Shown: piece by piece, positions 26,690 through 35,242 of the stretch
Position numbering within the stretch: position 1 is the stretch's first letter
How the letters are laid out: every line of letters starts with the position of its first letter
Assembly: GCA_937871915.1 (NCBI GenBank)
Contig: CALMPG010000178.1
Span: 1-48,995 of the forward strand
From: an uncultured Phycisphaerales bacterium
Lineage (GTDB): Bacteria > Planctomycetota > Phycisphaerae > Phycisphaerales > UBA1924
Reading direction: 5' to 3'
DNA length: 48,995 bases
The notes under the pieces: model-generated
Told to the model about the DNA's origin: nothing
Seen by the model: only the letters and a program-made list of their open reading frames with translations
Databases searched by the model: none
Made by a program: the position numbers and the translations under genes

Positions 26690-27037
26690 ATGGCGCGCAA
26701 GAAAAGGACCACTGCGGGCCCGGGACAGCGATATCACACCGGCCGTGTTTGTCCCGATACTCCCACAAGAAAGTCGGGTCTTCCGGGTCGCTTTCCTTGC
26801 GCTGGAGATGTTCTGGGGGTCTGGCAGAAGATCAATGACGAAGAGACTGAGCTTGGTCAGGGTCGAGTGCTGGAGGTTCGCGATTGTGACCCGGACGGGA
26901 TTGCTCGCCCTCCTGCATACCGAGTCCAATTGCACGATGGTCGTGAGATGTGGTTCGATTCAGGAACCCTGATTTCCTTGTGGAATCAGGACGGATGCCA
27001 TTGGAGAGTATTTCTAAATGCCAAGAAGCATCTGTAA
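26690..27037 (+). CDS. Small hypothetical protein
   Basis: 115 residues starting at an ATG with GGGA 7 bp upstream. The N-terminus is basic and low-complexity. The C-terminal half (GDVLGVWQKINDEETELGQG, then YRVQLHDGREMWFDSGTLIS) looks like a small beta-barrel or SH3-like fold. Base composition is clearly less GC-rich than the neighbouring genes, suggesting recent acquisition or weak selection. No family was recognised. It is convergent with the gene at 27059-27352. Confidence 0.5.
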   Translation: MARKKRTTAGPGQRYHTGRVCPDTPTRKSGLPGRFPCAGDVLGVWQKINDEETELGQGRVLEVRDCDPDGIARPPAYRVQLHDGREMWFDSGTLISLWNQDGCHWRVFLNAKKHL

Positions 27038-27058
27038 TGGATTGTGTGGTCGAGTCCG

Positions 27059-27352
27059 TCACACCATCCCAAAAAACCCCCCACCAACATCCTTGATCCG
27101 CCCCTGGCGCGCCAGTTCCTGCCACACATCCATCGGAAACTCGCGCGGCGGCACGATCCCGGAGATCGCGCTCTTCTTCCCTCCCGTTACCGGCCGCCCG
27201 CCGCCGAGCTTGCTCTCGTCGTTGAGCACCGTCAGTTTGTATCGCTTCTTGAAGGCGGTCATGGCCGCTTTCAGTTGGGCGTCTCTGGGATTCGGCCCGG
27301 GGCTGGATGTCTCGCCGCCGGATGGGAAAGGTGAGCTGGGTTGGGCGTGCAT
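27059..27352 (-). CDS. Conserved small hypothetical protein
   Basis: 97 residues; the ATG at 27352 is chosen over an upstream one at 27397 because AGGAG lies 7 bp before it. The first third is a Pro/Ser-rich linker. The rest (LKAAMTAFKKRYKLTVLNDE, SKLGGGRPVTGGKKSAISGI, PPREFPMDVWQELARQGRI) is a compact basic domain. I recall short planctomycete hypotheticals of this shape, with a KAFKKR-L-DES-G-G pattern. No function is known. Confidence 0.75.
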   Translation of the reverse strand: MHAQPSSPFPSGGETSSPGPNPRDAQLKAAMTAFKKRYKLTVLNDESKLGGGRPVTGGKKSAISGIVPPREFPMDVWQELARQGRIKDVGGGFFGMV

Positions 27353-27542
27353 CGGCAAACTCCTATTTGGCAATGAGTTAGGCGTGGCTGGCCCCATCTT
27401 CGGTGGTCGTGGGAGTGGGCCTGCTCCCTTCGGAAATACTCAAATCCGCCCACAATACACGATATCCAGGCGATCCCGCCCCGCCCCGCACCCCTGAAAC
27501 GGACTCACAGTGCGGGCACGTCGTGGTTCCGAAGGAGAATCC

Positions 27543-28160
27543 ATGGAGTTCCTCGCCCACCTTTGGCTTCCGATTCTGGTTTCCGGCGTGGTCGTCTGGA
27601 TCGTCAGTTTCCTCTGCTGGATGGTCATCGGTCACCACAAGAAGGACACCCTCGCAATCCCCAAGGAGTCGGAGTTCATCGACACGATTCGGCGCATGGG
27701 CATCGCGCCCGGCGACTACATGTTTCCCGAACCCCAGTCGTGCCGCGGCATGACCAAGGAGGAAAGAACGCGTTGGGCGAAGGAGAAGTGGGTCGCCGGA
27801 GCCATGGGGCACCTTCGCGTCTGGGCCGACCCCAGCATGAGCCTCAACATGTTCCTGACCTTTCTCTTCTTTCTCGTCGCGAGCGCGGTCCTCGCGTATC
27901 TCGGCTGGGCCGTGCTTCCGCATGGCTCCATCATCGGTGTGAACGTGGGCGGCACGACCATTGCCGCCGGAATGGCGCCCACCTTCGCCAAGGTCTTCCA
28001 GGTCATCGCCACCGGGGGCATCCTCGCCTACTGCTTCGCCAGCTTCCCCAATGACCTGTGGTTCCAGAAGTCCCGGCGGGCCATGGTCATGAACTTCATA
28101 GACGGTGTCGTCTACGCCCTCATCACGGCGACCATCTTCGCCTACTTCTGGCCCAAGTGA
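27543..28160 (+). CDS. Conserved membrane protein
   Basis: 205 residues; the ATG at 27543 follows AAGGAGAATCC. TM segments lie at about 7-29, 97-120, 140-162 and 183-203. The loop between TM1 and TM2 is conserved-looking (HHKKDTLAIPKESEFIDTIR, FPEPQSCRGMTKEERTRWAK). The whole resembles small integral membrane proteins of unknown function that are common in planctomycetes and other bacteria. It is followed at 15 bp by the DUF2721 gene, so they may form an operon. Confidence 0.8.
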   Translation: MEFLAHLWLPILVSGVVVWIVSFLCWMVIGHHKKDTLAIPKESEFIDTIRRMGIAPGDYMFPEPQSCRGMTKEERTRWAKEKWVAGAMGHLRVWADPSMSLNMFLTFLFFLVASAVLAYLGWAVLPHGSIIGVNVGGTTIAAGMAPTFAKVFQVIATGGILAYCFASFPNDLWFQKSRRAMVMNFIDGVVYALITATIFAYFWPK

Positions 28161-28175
28161 CCCTACCCTCCGACG

Positions 28176-28691
28176 ATGTCCCAGATCATGTCCGTATCCG
28201 ACAACGCATTCGCCGCGCTCTCCTTTTTGGCGGCCCCCGCCATCCTCACAAACGCCTCGACCGTCCTCGCCCTCGGGACGTCCAACCGCCTCGCACGCGC
28301 CTCCGATCGGGCCAAGATGGCCGCGACGGCCATCGTCTCCTCGACGACCAACGACCCCATCGTCCAGTTCCAACAGGCCGACTTCCAGCACTCCACGCGA
28401 CGCGCCACGCTGCTCATCCGCGCCCTCCGCCGCTTCTACCTCGCCGCGGCCTGCTTCGCCGCGGGCACGTGCGTCGCCCTCGTCGGGGCGTTCGCGGGAT
28501 ACTTCAACATCCACTCGCTCGATCACGTCGCCCAGGCCGCCATGATCGGCGCGGCCGTGCTCGGCGTGGGAGGCCTGGTCCACGGGTCTCTGATCCTCCT
28601 CCGCGAAACTCGCCTCGCCATCAACTCTCTCGACGCCCAGCACGCCGCCATTACCCAATGGCGGGCCTCACGCAAAGAACCTCTCGCGTGA
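28176..28691 (+). CDS. DUF2721 family membrane protein
   Basis: 171 residues. The N-terminal segment (FAALSFLAAPAILTNASTVL ALG-type) is followed by NRLARASDRAKM, then RRATLLIRALRRFYLAAACF leading into a second and third hydrophobic helix and an amphipathic C-terminus (LLRETRLAINSLDAQ). This order and length match DUF2721. It is predicted to be in the cytoplasmic membrane with unknown function, probably co-transcribed with 27543-28160. Confidence 0.85.
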   Translation: MSQIMSVSDNAFAALSFLAAPAILTNASTVLALGTSNRLARASDRAKMAATAIVSSTTNDPIVQFQQADFQHSTRRATLLIRALRRFYLAAACFAAGTCVALVGAFAGYFNIHSLDHVAQAAMIGAAVLGVGGLVHGSLILLRETRLAINSLDAQHAAITQWRASRKEPLA

Positions 28692-28716
28692 GCGAGAGGA
28701 ACACCAAGGAACCCCC

Positions 28717-28932
28717 ATGGAACCCATCACCGCCTACAGCGCCTACTGGCACGCCGAGTCGAACACCGGACGTATCTATCTGAAACTCCAAGGTGGACAG
28801 TCGGTCCACATCGACCTCGACTCCCCCGGCGAGCTGGCCGCCCTGTGCGGACTGCTCAAGGCCAACCCCCAGATGGTCTACGACACGGAAAAGCAACTCC
28901 TCAGCACCACCTGGCTCAAACCCGGCGCCTGA
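28717..28932 (+). CDS. Small hypothetical protein
   Basis: 71 residues behind AAGGA with a 6-bp spacer. The sequence (MEPITAYSAYWHAESNTGRI and GQSVHIDLDSPGELAALCGL) suggests a small beta-beta-alpha fold with no recognisable motif. It begins 25 bp after the DUF2721 gene and is probably the last gene of that operon. Confidence 0.65.
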   Translation: MEPITAYSAYWHAESNTGRIYLKLQGGQSVHIDLDSPGELAALCGLLKANPQMVYDTEKQLLSTTWLKPGA

Positions 28933-29092
28933 TCAGAGCCGACCGGCGCAGGCCGCCACAGGATCTCGCCGCCCCTCCCCAAAAACAACGCCGATCGCGA
29001 CGTACATCGCGGCCGGCGTAACCAAGGAGGAAAGGCTCGAGAAGGTCCAGTCGTGTCGTTCGGTGCGTCTGCCCCCACCTACTACGTCTCAT

Positions 29093-30016
29093 TCACTTCG
29101 CGGGTTTGCCAACTTCCGCGGCAAACAAATCCATCGTGTCCTCGTCCAGCCCGGCCTCTTTGGCCTTCTGGAACGCGGTCCCCGCTGCCTCGCGGTTCCC
29201 GCCGGTATGCTGCAGGAGGGCCACCGTGAGCCAACCCTCGGCTGTGTTTGTACCGGCCGCGCCCTTGGTGGCTGCGTCCAACAGCCGCTCGAATCCGATC
29301 TTCCCGCCGAGGTCCTCCATGCGGATAGGTCGCTTGATGAGGTCCTTCTCCAGTCTGTATCCCTGTACGACGGACCGGAAGCCATCCTGCACGTCGCCGC
29401 GATCAATCTGAGCAAAGCCCAGATTGCGTGTCACCGTGCCGTCGCCGCTCCAAGCGCTCAGGTAGCGCTTGTATACCCGTGCAGCGTTCTCCGGGTCGTT
29501 CATGCGCAGGTACGCGTCGCCGAGTTCGCGATCCTGGTATCGGCCCTGCTCGGGCTCTCCCGAGGTCTGGGCGCTGCCGGGGGCCGTGCTCCCGGAGCTC
29601 GCCGAATCAAGCACGGCCACGGGTTGCTCCACGGGCGGGGCCTGCACGTACACAGGCTGCTGGATGAGCACCGGCCGCGTGACCACGGGCTGTGACACCA
29701 CCACCACGCGGGGATAGGTGTAGAGATATGGGGAGTACGTCGTGTAGCAGGGCTGGCTCACGAAAACCGGCGCGCGATATCGGGGAACGTGGTAAGAAAA
29801 CCGCGAATCACAGTCGTAGGACCGGAATCTGGTGCCGAATCCAAACGAAACACCCGAGCGGTAGCTGGAAAGTCCGAACCCGACACGAACCGAGGGCCGG
29901 CCGCAATCGTTGTGTCCATGGCCGGATCGGTCACCGGCCCAAGCTTGGCCAGACAGAGCCAGGCTACCGGCGGCTCCCACCAGCACCGCGATTTTGGGGA
30001 TGAGAGAAACTTTCAC
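29093..30016 (-). CDS. Secreted TPR-like repeat protein
   Basis: 307 residues. The GTG at 30016 is chosen because a strong GGAGGT site lies 6 bp before it and a signal peptide follows (IPKIAVLVGAAGSLALSGQAWA). Residues about 27-100 are rich in Arg, Ser and Tyr (FGLSSYRSGVSFGFGTRFRS, YSPYLYTYPRVVVVSQP), then a Pro/Gln/Val linker. The C-terminal half has two or three TPR-type helical hairpins (LGDAYLRMNDPENAARVYKR, and WLTVALLQHTGGNREAAGTA then FQKAKEAGL). It is likely periplasmic or surface exposed and acts through protein contacts; no partner can be named. Confidence 0.75.
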   Translation of the reverse strand: MKVSLIPKIAVLVGAAGSLALSGQAWAGDRSGHGHNDCGRPSVRVGFGLSSYRSGVSFGFGTRFRSYDCDSRFSYHVPRYRAPVFVSQPCYTTYSPYLYTYPRVVVVSQPVVTRPVLIQQPVYVQAPPVEQPVAVLDSASSGSTAPGSAQTSGEPEQGRYQDRELGDAYLRMNDPENAARVYKRYLSAWSGDGTVTRNLGFAQIDRGDVQDGFRSVVQGYRLEKDLIKRPIRMEDLGGKIGFERLLDAATKGAAGTNTAEGWLTVALLQHTGGNREAAGTAFQKAKEAGLDEDTMDLFAAEVGKPAK

Positions 30017-30395
30017 TGTGCACCTCCAAACAACTCGGTTGCATGACGGGGGACGCGCCCAACCCCCTATGGCCCACGGAGTTGTACCGAATACGCGATG
30101 GGAGGGTTCGCGCCCCGCAGGCAGTTTGAGGACCGGATGGCACGCTCCACGGTGTCGGTTTCTGGCGTTGGCCGGTGCAAGCCACACAGAATTCCAGGCA
30201 ACCGAACCGATAACCCTGGCGGAGATTGCCGGAAATCCGAGTCGAGCGGGATCAGACCCGCCTCGGAGATTCATGTGTGTCGTGCCCATGCCGTCACGGG
30301 AATCGGGTCGCTCGGCTGGTCGATCACAACAGCGAGGCCGCCTTCCGCGAAAGCCATGACCCTGCTTTCAAGGGACGCGACGGAGCAACCCAGCC
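30017..30395. other. 379-bp divergent intergenic region
   Basis: Lies between the minus-strand TPR-like gene and the plus-strand gene at 30396. I found no tRNA, riboswitch, strong hairpin or convincing open frame. In-frame stops (for example TGA at 30357-30359) close the frame of the downstream gene, so it does not extend upstream. Confidence 0.5.
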
Positions 30396-31529
30396 GTGCA
30401 GCACAATCGCATTTTTTCGACGGAAGCAACGCCAACGACGGACATCACGCCCATGCCCCAGTGGCAGGGCTGGTACGACTCCGCGCATCCGGAGCAGATC
30501 CCATCCAAGGCCCAACAGCAGGCGTGGAGGATCAGCAACGAGATCGGAGCTCTGCCCCCCGGCAAGCGCGTCGTCTTTCTCCGATGGATCCTTCGGTACG
30601 AGAGCTACACGACCTATGGCGCCGACCCGCTCTACCTGTTCGAGAATGGCGGTCTCAAGATATCTCGGAACATCATGATGCTGCGGCCGTTCGGGCGGGA
30701 ACTCCGGCGGCGCGGCCTCACGCTCGACGGCATCTGGACCGACAACGAGGGCGGATACACCGGCTGGAATCTGACCCAGCCGCAGCTTGCGGCCATCTAT
30801 TCAAGTCCCCGTGCCCGTGCCAACATGCCCCCGGGCGTCAAGGCGCTCTCCCCGGAAATGTTCATCTGGAGTCACCCGAACTTCCAGACGGCGATGACAA
30901 CCTTCAACAACTGGGCGCTGCTCCTCATGTATCGCGCCATCCGACGGGTGCTCGTGGATTCGGGAATCTTCAGGCTGCCCGCCGTGCCCGGCGGTCCGCC
31001 CGTTCAGCCGCCGACGATGAACTTCAATGTGTCCGCGCCCACGTGGCGCACGTACGACTGCAACGGGTGGCCAAACTTCAGCTTCCTGATGGACTACATC
31101 AGGTCGAGCTCGCCGGGACTGTATCTCACGCCCGGCAACCGATACGCCCCGCCGCGCGTGCACCACCCGCTCTGGAACGCGCTGATCGACCATGTCAACG
31201 CGGTCCGGTCGTGCATGACCCGTGCGGGCGCCGTGGTATGGCCGACGATCACCTGGCCGAGCAAGCAGAACGCCTGGGTGTTCGAGCAGATGATCGCACA
31301 CCTGGTTCGCACGGGCATGAACTGGACGGCGGGAAACTGCGGCTACATCTATTGGCGGGACGTCAACGTCAACACCGCGATCGAGGATCCGCTCATGGTG
31401 GACATCTTCAATCGCCACGACCAGCCGTTCCCGGCGCAGCGCAACCTCCCGGAGATCCCCATGGACGTGGATTCGTTCACGACCGCCGGGTACACCACGA
31501 CGTACCAGGAATTCCTGGACCACGTCTAG
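30396..31529 (+). CDS. Hypothetical protein, possible glycosidase-like fold
   Basis: 377 residues from a GTG at 30396, with GGAG about 10 bp upstream; the ATG at 30453 is an alternative. There is no signal peptide. The sequence has several Trp-rich blocks (MPQWQGWYDSAHPEQIP, LTLDGIWTDNEGGYTGWNLT at about 109-128, TWRTYDCNGWPNFSFLMDYI, AVVWPTITWPSKQNAWVFEQ, NWTAGNCGYIYWRDVNVNT). The D-N-E triplet in a beta-strand context and the later YIYW segment resemble uncharacterised TIM-barrel glycoside hydrolases, but this is only a shape impression. The missing signal peptide and uncertain start suggest a possible N-terminal truncation. TruD starts 34 bp downstream. Confidence 0.65.
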   Translation: MQHNRIFSTEATPTTDITPMPQWQGWYDSAHPEQIPSKAQQQAWRISNEIGALPPGKRVVFLRWILRYESYTTYGADPLYLFENGGLKISRNIMMLRPFGRELRRRGLTLDGIWTDNEGGYTGWNLTQPQLAAIYSSPRARANMPPGVKALSPEMFIWSHPNFQTAMTTFNNWALLLMYRAIRRVLVDSGIFRLPAVPGGPPVQPPTMNFNVSAPTWRTYDCNGWPNFSFLMDYIRSSSPGLYLTPGNRYAPPRVHHPLWNALIDHVNAVRSCMTRAGAVVWPTITWPSKQNAWVFEQMIAHLVRTGMNWTAGNCGYIYWRDVNVNTAIEDPLMVDIFNRHDQPFPAQRNLPEIPMDVDSFTTAGYTTTYQEFLDHV

Positions 31530-31563
31530 GCATGCGCGAGCCGGGCACTACCATCCGGCCCGA

Positions 31564-32814
31564 ATGACCATCCGCAGGCAGCCCGAGGACTTCGCCGTGA
31601 CCGAGCGCCCGATGCCGGCGTTCTTGGCGGCGCTCTCTCCCTCCCGTTCCGGCGAGGCTCCCCACGCGGTCTACGAGCTCACCAAGCGGTCGCTCGCCAC
31701 GCCCGAGGCAACGGGGATGTTCGGGCGCGCCGTCGGCGTGGGCGGCGGGAGGGTGGACTACGCGGGCCTCAAGGACAAGCACGCACGGACTGTGCAGATG
31801 GTCTCCGTCGAACCGGGGGACGGCCGCGTGCCCCGACAGGTTGATGATCGCGGCTGGTCGGCCCGGCTGTTGGGATGGTCCGGCATGCCGGTGACAGCGG
31901 AGTGCATCGAGGGGAATCGATTCGAGATCGTGGTGCGGGATCTCTCCAAGGCCGCGTGCAACGAAATGGACCACCGCGCGGGCCTGCTTCGCTCGGGCGG
32001 CAGCCTGCTGGTGATGAACTACTTTGGGGCCCAGCGGTTCGGCTCGGCCCGCCACGGCCAGGGGTTCATCGGACCTCGCCTGATCAAGGGCGAATTCGAG
32101 GGCGCACTCCGGCTGGCGATCGGAACGCCGGCCCGGAAGGACACGGGAAAAACAAGGGCGTTCACCCGAGCGTGCGCTCGGCACTGGGGGGAGTGGCAGC
32201 GACTCGCCACCGAGCTGCCCCGCTGCCCCGAGCGCCGGGCGATCGAGACGCTCGCGGCGGGCGGAAGCTTCGCCCAAGCGTTTGCCGCGTTGCCACACTT
32301 CACGCAGCAGATGGCGGTGGAGGCCTACCAATCGCACATCTGGAACGCGACGGCGCGCCGGCTGGCCCAACGGATCGTGGGCGACGCGGCCATCGGGGAG
32401 TTGGCGAAAATGCCAGAGGGTCCGGGCCGGGTCCGGCCGCTGGCTGCGCTGCGGGCAAACGACGACTTCGGGCCGATGCTGTTCCCCCCGGCCGTCGCCG
32501 TGGGCGAGGCCTGGCCGCACGCCCACATGCCCGTGCTGGGCCCGAGGACGGAACTGGTGGCACCGTGGGGCGTCGAGGCCGCGGCCGTTCTGGAGGAAGA
32601 GGGAATCCGCCAGGAAGACCTGGGCATCCCGGGTTTTCGGCGGCCGTACTTCGGGGAGGCAAACCGGGCGCTGTTCGTGATCGCGGAGGGTTTCGAGATG
32701 ACCCCGCCGGAACAGGACGAAATGGGAAGTCCAAAGGCCCACAAACGGACGCTTCGATTCGCCTTGGGCCGTGGGGCGTACGCGACGGTTGTTTTGCGGG
32801 CGCTGGGGCAGTGA
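31564..32814 (+). CDS. truD: tRNA pseudouridine(13) synthase TruD
   Basis: 416 residues. TruD isomerises U13 of tRNA (classically tRNA-Glu) to pseudouridine. N-terminal features are QPEDFAVTERP and the family signature DYAGLKDKHART, with the catalytic Asp71 in LKDKH. The central LLVMNYFGAQRFGS and QQMAVEAYQSHIWNATARR, and the C-terminal EGFEMTPPEQDE plus KRTLRFALGRGAYATVVL, complete the pattern. Start is ATG at 31564. The gene is not clearly in an operon; the peptide transporter follows at 85 bp. Confidence 0.93.
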   Translation: MTIRRQPEDFAVTERPMPAFLAALSPSRSGEAPHAVYELTKRSLATPEATGMFGRAVGVGGGRVDYAGLKDKHARTVQMVSVEPGDGRVPRQVDDRGWSARLLGWSGMPVTAECIEGNRFEIVVRDLSKAACNEMDHRAGLLRSGGSLLVMNYFGAQRFGSARHGQGFIGPRLIKGEFEGALRLAIGTPARKDTGKTRAFTRACARHWGEWQRLATELPRCPERRAIETLAAGGSFAQAFAALPHFTQQMAVEAYQSHIWNATARRLAQRIVGDAAIGELAKMPEGPGRVRPLAALRANDDFGPMLFPPAVAVGEAWPHAHMPVLGPRTELVAPWGVEAAAVLEEEGIRQEDLGIPGFRRPYFGEANRALFVIAEGFEMTPPEQDEMGSPKAHKRTLRFALGRGAYATVVLRALGQ

Positions 32815-32898
32815 AGTCGATGGAGGCTATCGGAATCCGGACAACCGGCGGCTGTTCTTTCGGTTATGCTCTCCGCCCAGTCCCCTCGAGGAACCTCC

Positions 32899-35154
32899 AT
32901 GAGCAACTCCGGCCATACGCCCGTCCCCAATGACCCGACCGGATTCGGCACCGTGTTGAATCAGCCTGGGCCCGGGGTGACGCACGAAACGATGCAGAAG
33001 TTTCTGGGCCACCCACCCGGACTTTTCATGCTGTTCTTCGCGGAGATGTGGGAACGTTTTTCCTACTACGGGATGCGTGCCCTTCTGATCTTCTACATGA
33101 CCAAGGGGTTCCTCGGCTACGGCGACAAGCGGGCGTACGCCGTCTACGGGGCGTACACGGCGCTTGTGTACGCGACGCCGTTCATCGGGGGCATGCTGGC
33201 GGACAGGGTTCTCGGCACGCGGCGGGCGGTGCTGCTTGGTGGGCTGCTGATGGCGGCCGGGCACCTCCTGATGACCGTGGAAAACACGGTCGCGTTCTTC
33301 GGCGCGCTTGCGCTGCTGATCTGTGGAAACGGGTTCTTCAAGCCAAACATCTCGACGATCGTCGGATCGTTGTACCCGAAGGGAAGTCCGAAACGGGACT
33401 CCGGGTTCACGATTTTCTACATCGGCATCAACCTTGGAGCGGCCTTGGCCCCGCTGATCTGCGGGTATGTGGGCGAAACGTTCGGCTGGCACTACGGCTT
33501 CGGTCTCGCCACGATCGGAATGCTCATCGGCGTGGCGGTGTTCGTCGCGCCGACCATTCTGACGCAGGTATTGATCCTGTCGGGCTCGCTGGTAGCGGCG
33601 GCTGGAATGGTCTGGGTGCAGCGCGATGATCCGCTTCTGCTCGCCGTCAACGCGCCCGTCGGCGTAGCCCTGATAGTTGCCGCCGTGGCCTCGGCGATCG
33701 GCGCCGGCAAGGGCGGACTATCCGCTTCCGCCGGGCGTCCACCGAAGGGACGGGAGGGAATCGGGGGCTATCTGTTGGTCTGCCTGGGAACCCTGGCGGT
33801 GGTTCCCCTGATCGCTCTGATGGTGAACTACTCCGATGTCGCCAAGTACATCCTGTCGGCCCTCGGGATCGTGGCCCTGGGCGTCATCTTGATCGAGGCG
33901 TTTCGCGGCACGAAGATCGAGCGAGAGCGCCTGTTTGTCGTGCTGGTGATGATGTTCTTTTCGATGCTCTTCTGGGCGTTCTTTGAGCAGGCCGGCAGCA
34001 GCGTCAACAACTTCACCGACCGCAATGTAGCCCGGGTCACTCAGCGGGACGGGTCGAGGACGATCCAGACCACCGACCTCGGTGCTTCCTTGACATTCAC
34101 GCCGACGCAAGACCAGCTCGGCTACCCCTTCGATGCGACCGATGTCGTGATCAAGGGCGGGTCGGAGGCGAAGATCGTCGAACTTCGCGTGCCGACCGGT
34201 TCGATCGCGAAGGCCGGAGACGTTGTTGTGGTGGTGCGGCCGGCCGGGGATTCTCCGTCAGGGCCCGCCCAGACGAAGCAACTGACGCTCAAGGATCTCC
34301 ATCCCTCCCTTCTCGAAGGCACCATCACTTGGCACAAGAAGGTCGGCGACAGGCTCGATGATCCCGAATCGGATGCCGACAGTCTCCTTTCTTTTTCTGG
34401 ACGACGTGCCTTCACGCTCGATCAACTGGATGCTCTTCGTGAGGGGTACAAGAAGCTGCGGGATAGCGCGACCAACGCCCAGGGCTCGCCACCACCACCC
34501 GCCAATCCCACGTTGACATGGACCCTCGGCCCGGCGCACGTGGGAATGGTGGTGGGCGGCAAGGAAGTGCCCGCATCGGTGTTCCAGGCCGTCAATCCCG
34601 TCTGCATCATGATCTTCGGCCTGATCTTCTCGGCCCTGTGGGGATTCCTGGGACGGCGCAATCGGGAGCCGAGCACCGCCATCAAGTTCGCCCTCGGCCT
34701 GGCCCAACTCGGGCTTGGGTTCGGAGTGTTCTGGTGGGCCGCCGAGCACTCGGACTCGCGGGGCATGGCCTCGATGTGGCTGCTGGTTCTCGGATACGCC
34801 CTGCACACCACCGGTGAGCTGTGCCTTTCGCCCGTGGGTCTCTCGATGGTTACGCGGCTCTCGCCGACGCGAATCGTGAGCATGGTCATGGGAGGCTGGT
34901 TCCTGGCAACGGCATTCTCGAACCTCCTCGCGGCCATCATCGCCCAGTTCACCGGCATCGGCCACGGCGAGAACGGCGGCGCGGGTATTCCCGTGCCACT
35001 GGAAACCGTGGGCGTGTACGGGGACGTGTTCGGGAAGATCGGCATCGCGGCGGGCGTCGCCACACTCATGCTCTTCGCTCTGGCCCCTCTGCTGACCAAA
35101 TGGATGCACCGCGACGCGGACACCGATTCGCCTTCGGCGTCCGGCGGGCACTGA
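32899..35154 (+). CDS. POT-family peptide transporter with large insertion
   Basis: 751 residues; the ATG at 32899 follows GAGGAACCTCC. It is a proton-coupled di/tripeptide transporter of the POT/PTR (MFS) family, in the cytoplasmic membrane. Motifs are the POT signature EMWERFSYYG (49-58), then GNGFFKPNISTIVG (143-156), the PepT-like IFYIGINLGAALAPLICGYV, and FWAFFEQAGSS in TM7 (358-368). It is far longer than usual bacterial members (about 450-500 residues). Most of the excess is a segment of about 175 residues (378-555) between TM7 and the next TM (VFQAVNPVCIMIFGL). It contains beta-rich, lipoyl/barrel-like phrases (AKIVELRVPTGSIAKAGDVV, LLEGTITWHKKVGDRLDD) and a charged helix; it would be outside the membrane. 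Confidence 0.9.
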   Translation: MSNSGHTPVPNDPTGFGTVLNQPGPGVTHETMQKFLGHPPGLFMLFFAEMWERFSYYGMRALLIFYMTKGFLGYGDKRAYAVYGAYTALVYATPFIGGMLADRVLGTRRAVLLGGLLMAAGHLLMTVENTVAFFGALALLICGNGFFKPNISTIVGSLYPKGSPKRDSGFTIFYIGINLGAALAPLICGYVGETFGWHYGFGLATIGMLIGVAVFVAPTILTQVLILSGSLVAAAGMVWVQRDDPLLLAVNAPVGVALIVAAVASAIGAGKGGLSASAGRPPKGREGIGGYLLVCLGTLAVVPLIALMVNYSDVAKYILSALGIVALGVILIEAFRGTKIERERLFVVLVMMFFSMLFWAFFEQAGSSVNNFTDRNVARVTQRDGSRTIQTTDLGASLTFTPTQDQLGYPFDATDVVIKGGSEAKIVELRVPTGSIAKAGDVVVVVRPAGDSPSGPAQTKQLTLKDLHPSLLEGTITWHKKVGDRLDDPESDADSLLSFSGRRAFTLDQLDALREGYKKLRDSATNAQGSPPPPANPTLTWTLGPAHVGMVVGGKEVPASVFQAVNPVCIMIFGLIFSALWGFLGRRNREPSTAIKFALGLAQLGLGFGVFWWAAEHSDSRGMASMWLLVLGYALHTTGELCLSPVGLSMVTRLSPTRIVSMVMGGWFLATAFSNLLAAIIAQFTGIGHGENGGAGIPVPLETVGVYGDVFGKIGIAAGVATLMLFALAPLLTKWMHRDADTDSPSASGGH

Positions 35155-35242
35155 TCCGCCCGCGACGCCGTGTGCGCACGAGATTCTGCCAAAGCCCTCG
35201 ATCATTGCAACGAGCCAGGGACCTCGCCGTTAGACTGGGATC

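Noticed and set aside
30017..30395. Possible tRNA or structured RNA gene
   Set aside because: I found no cloverleaf, CCA end or anticodon arm, and no strong hairpin.
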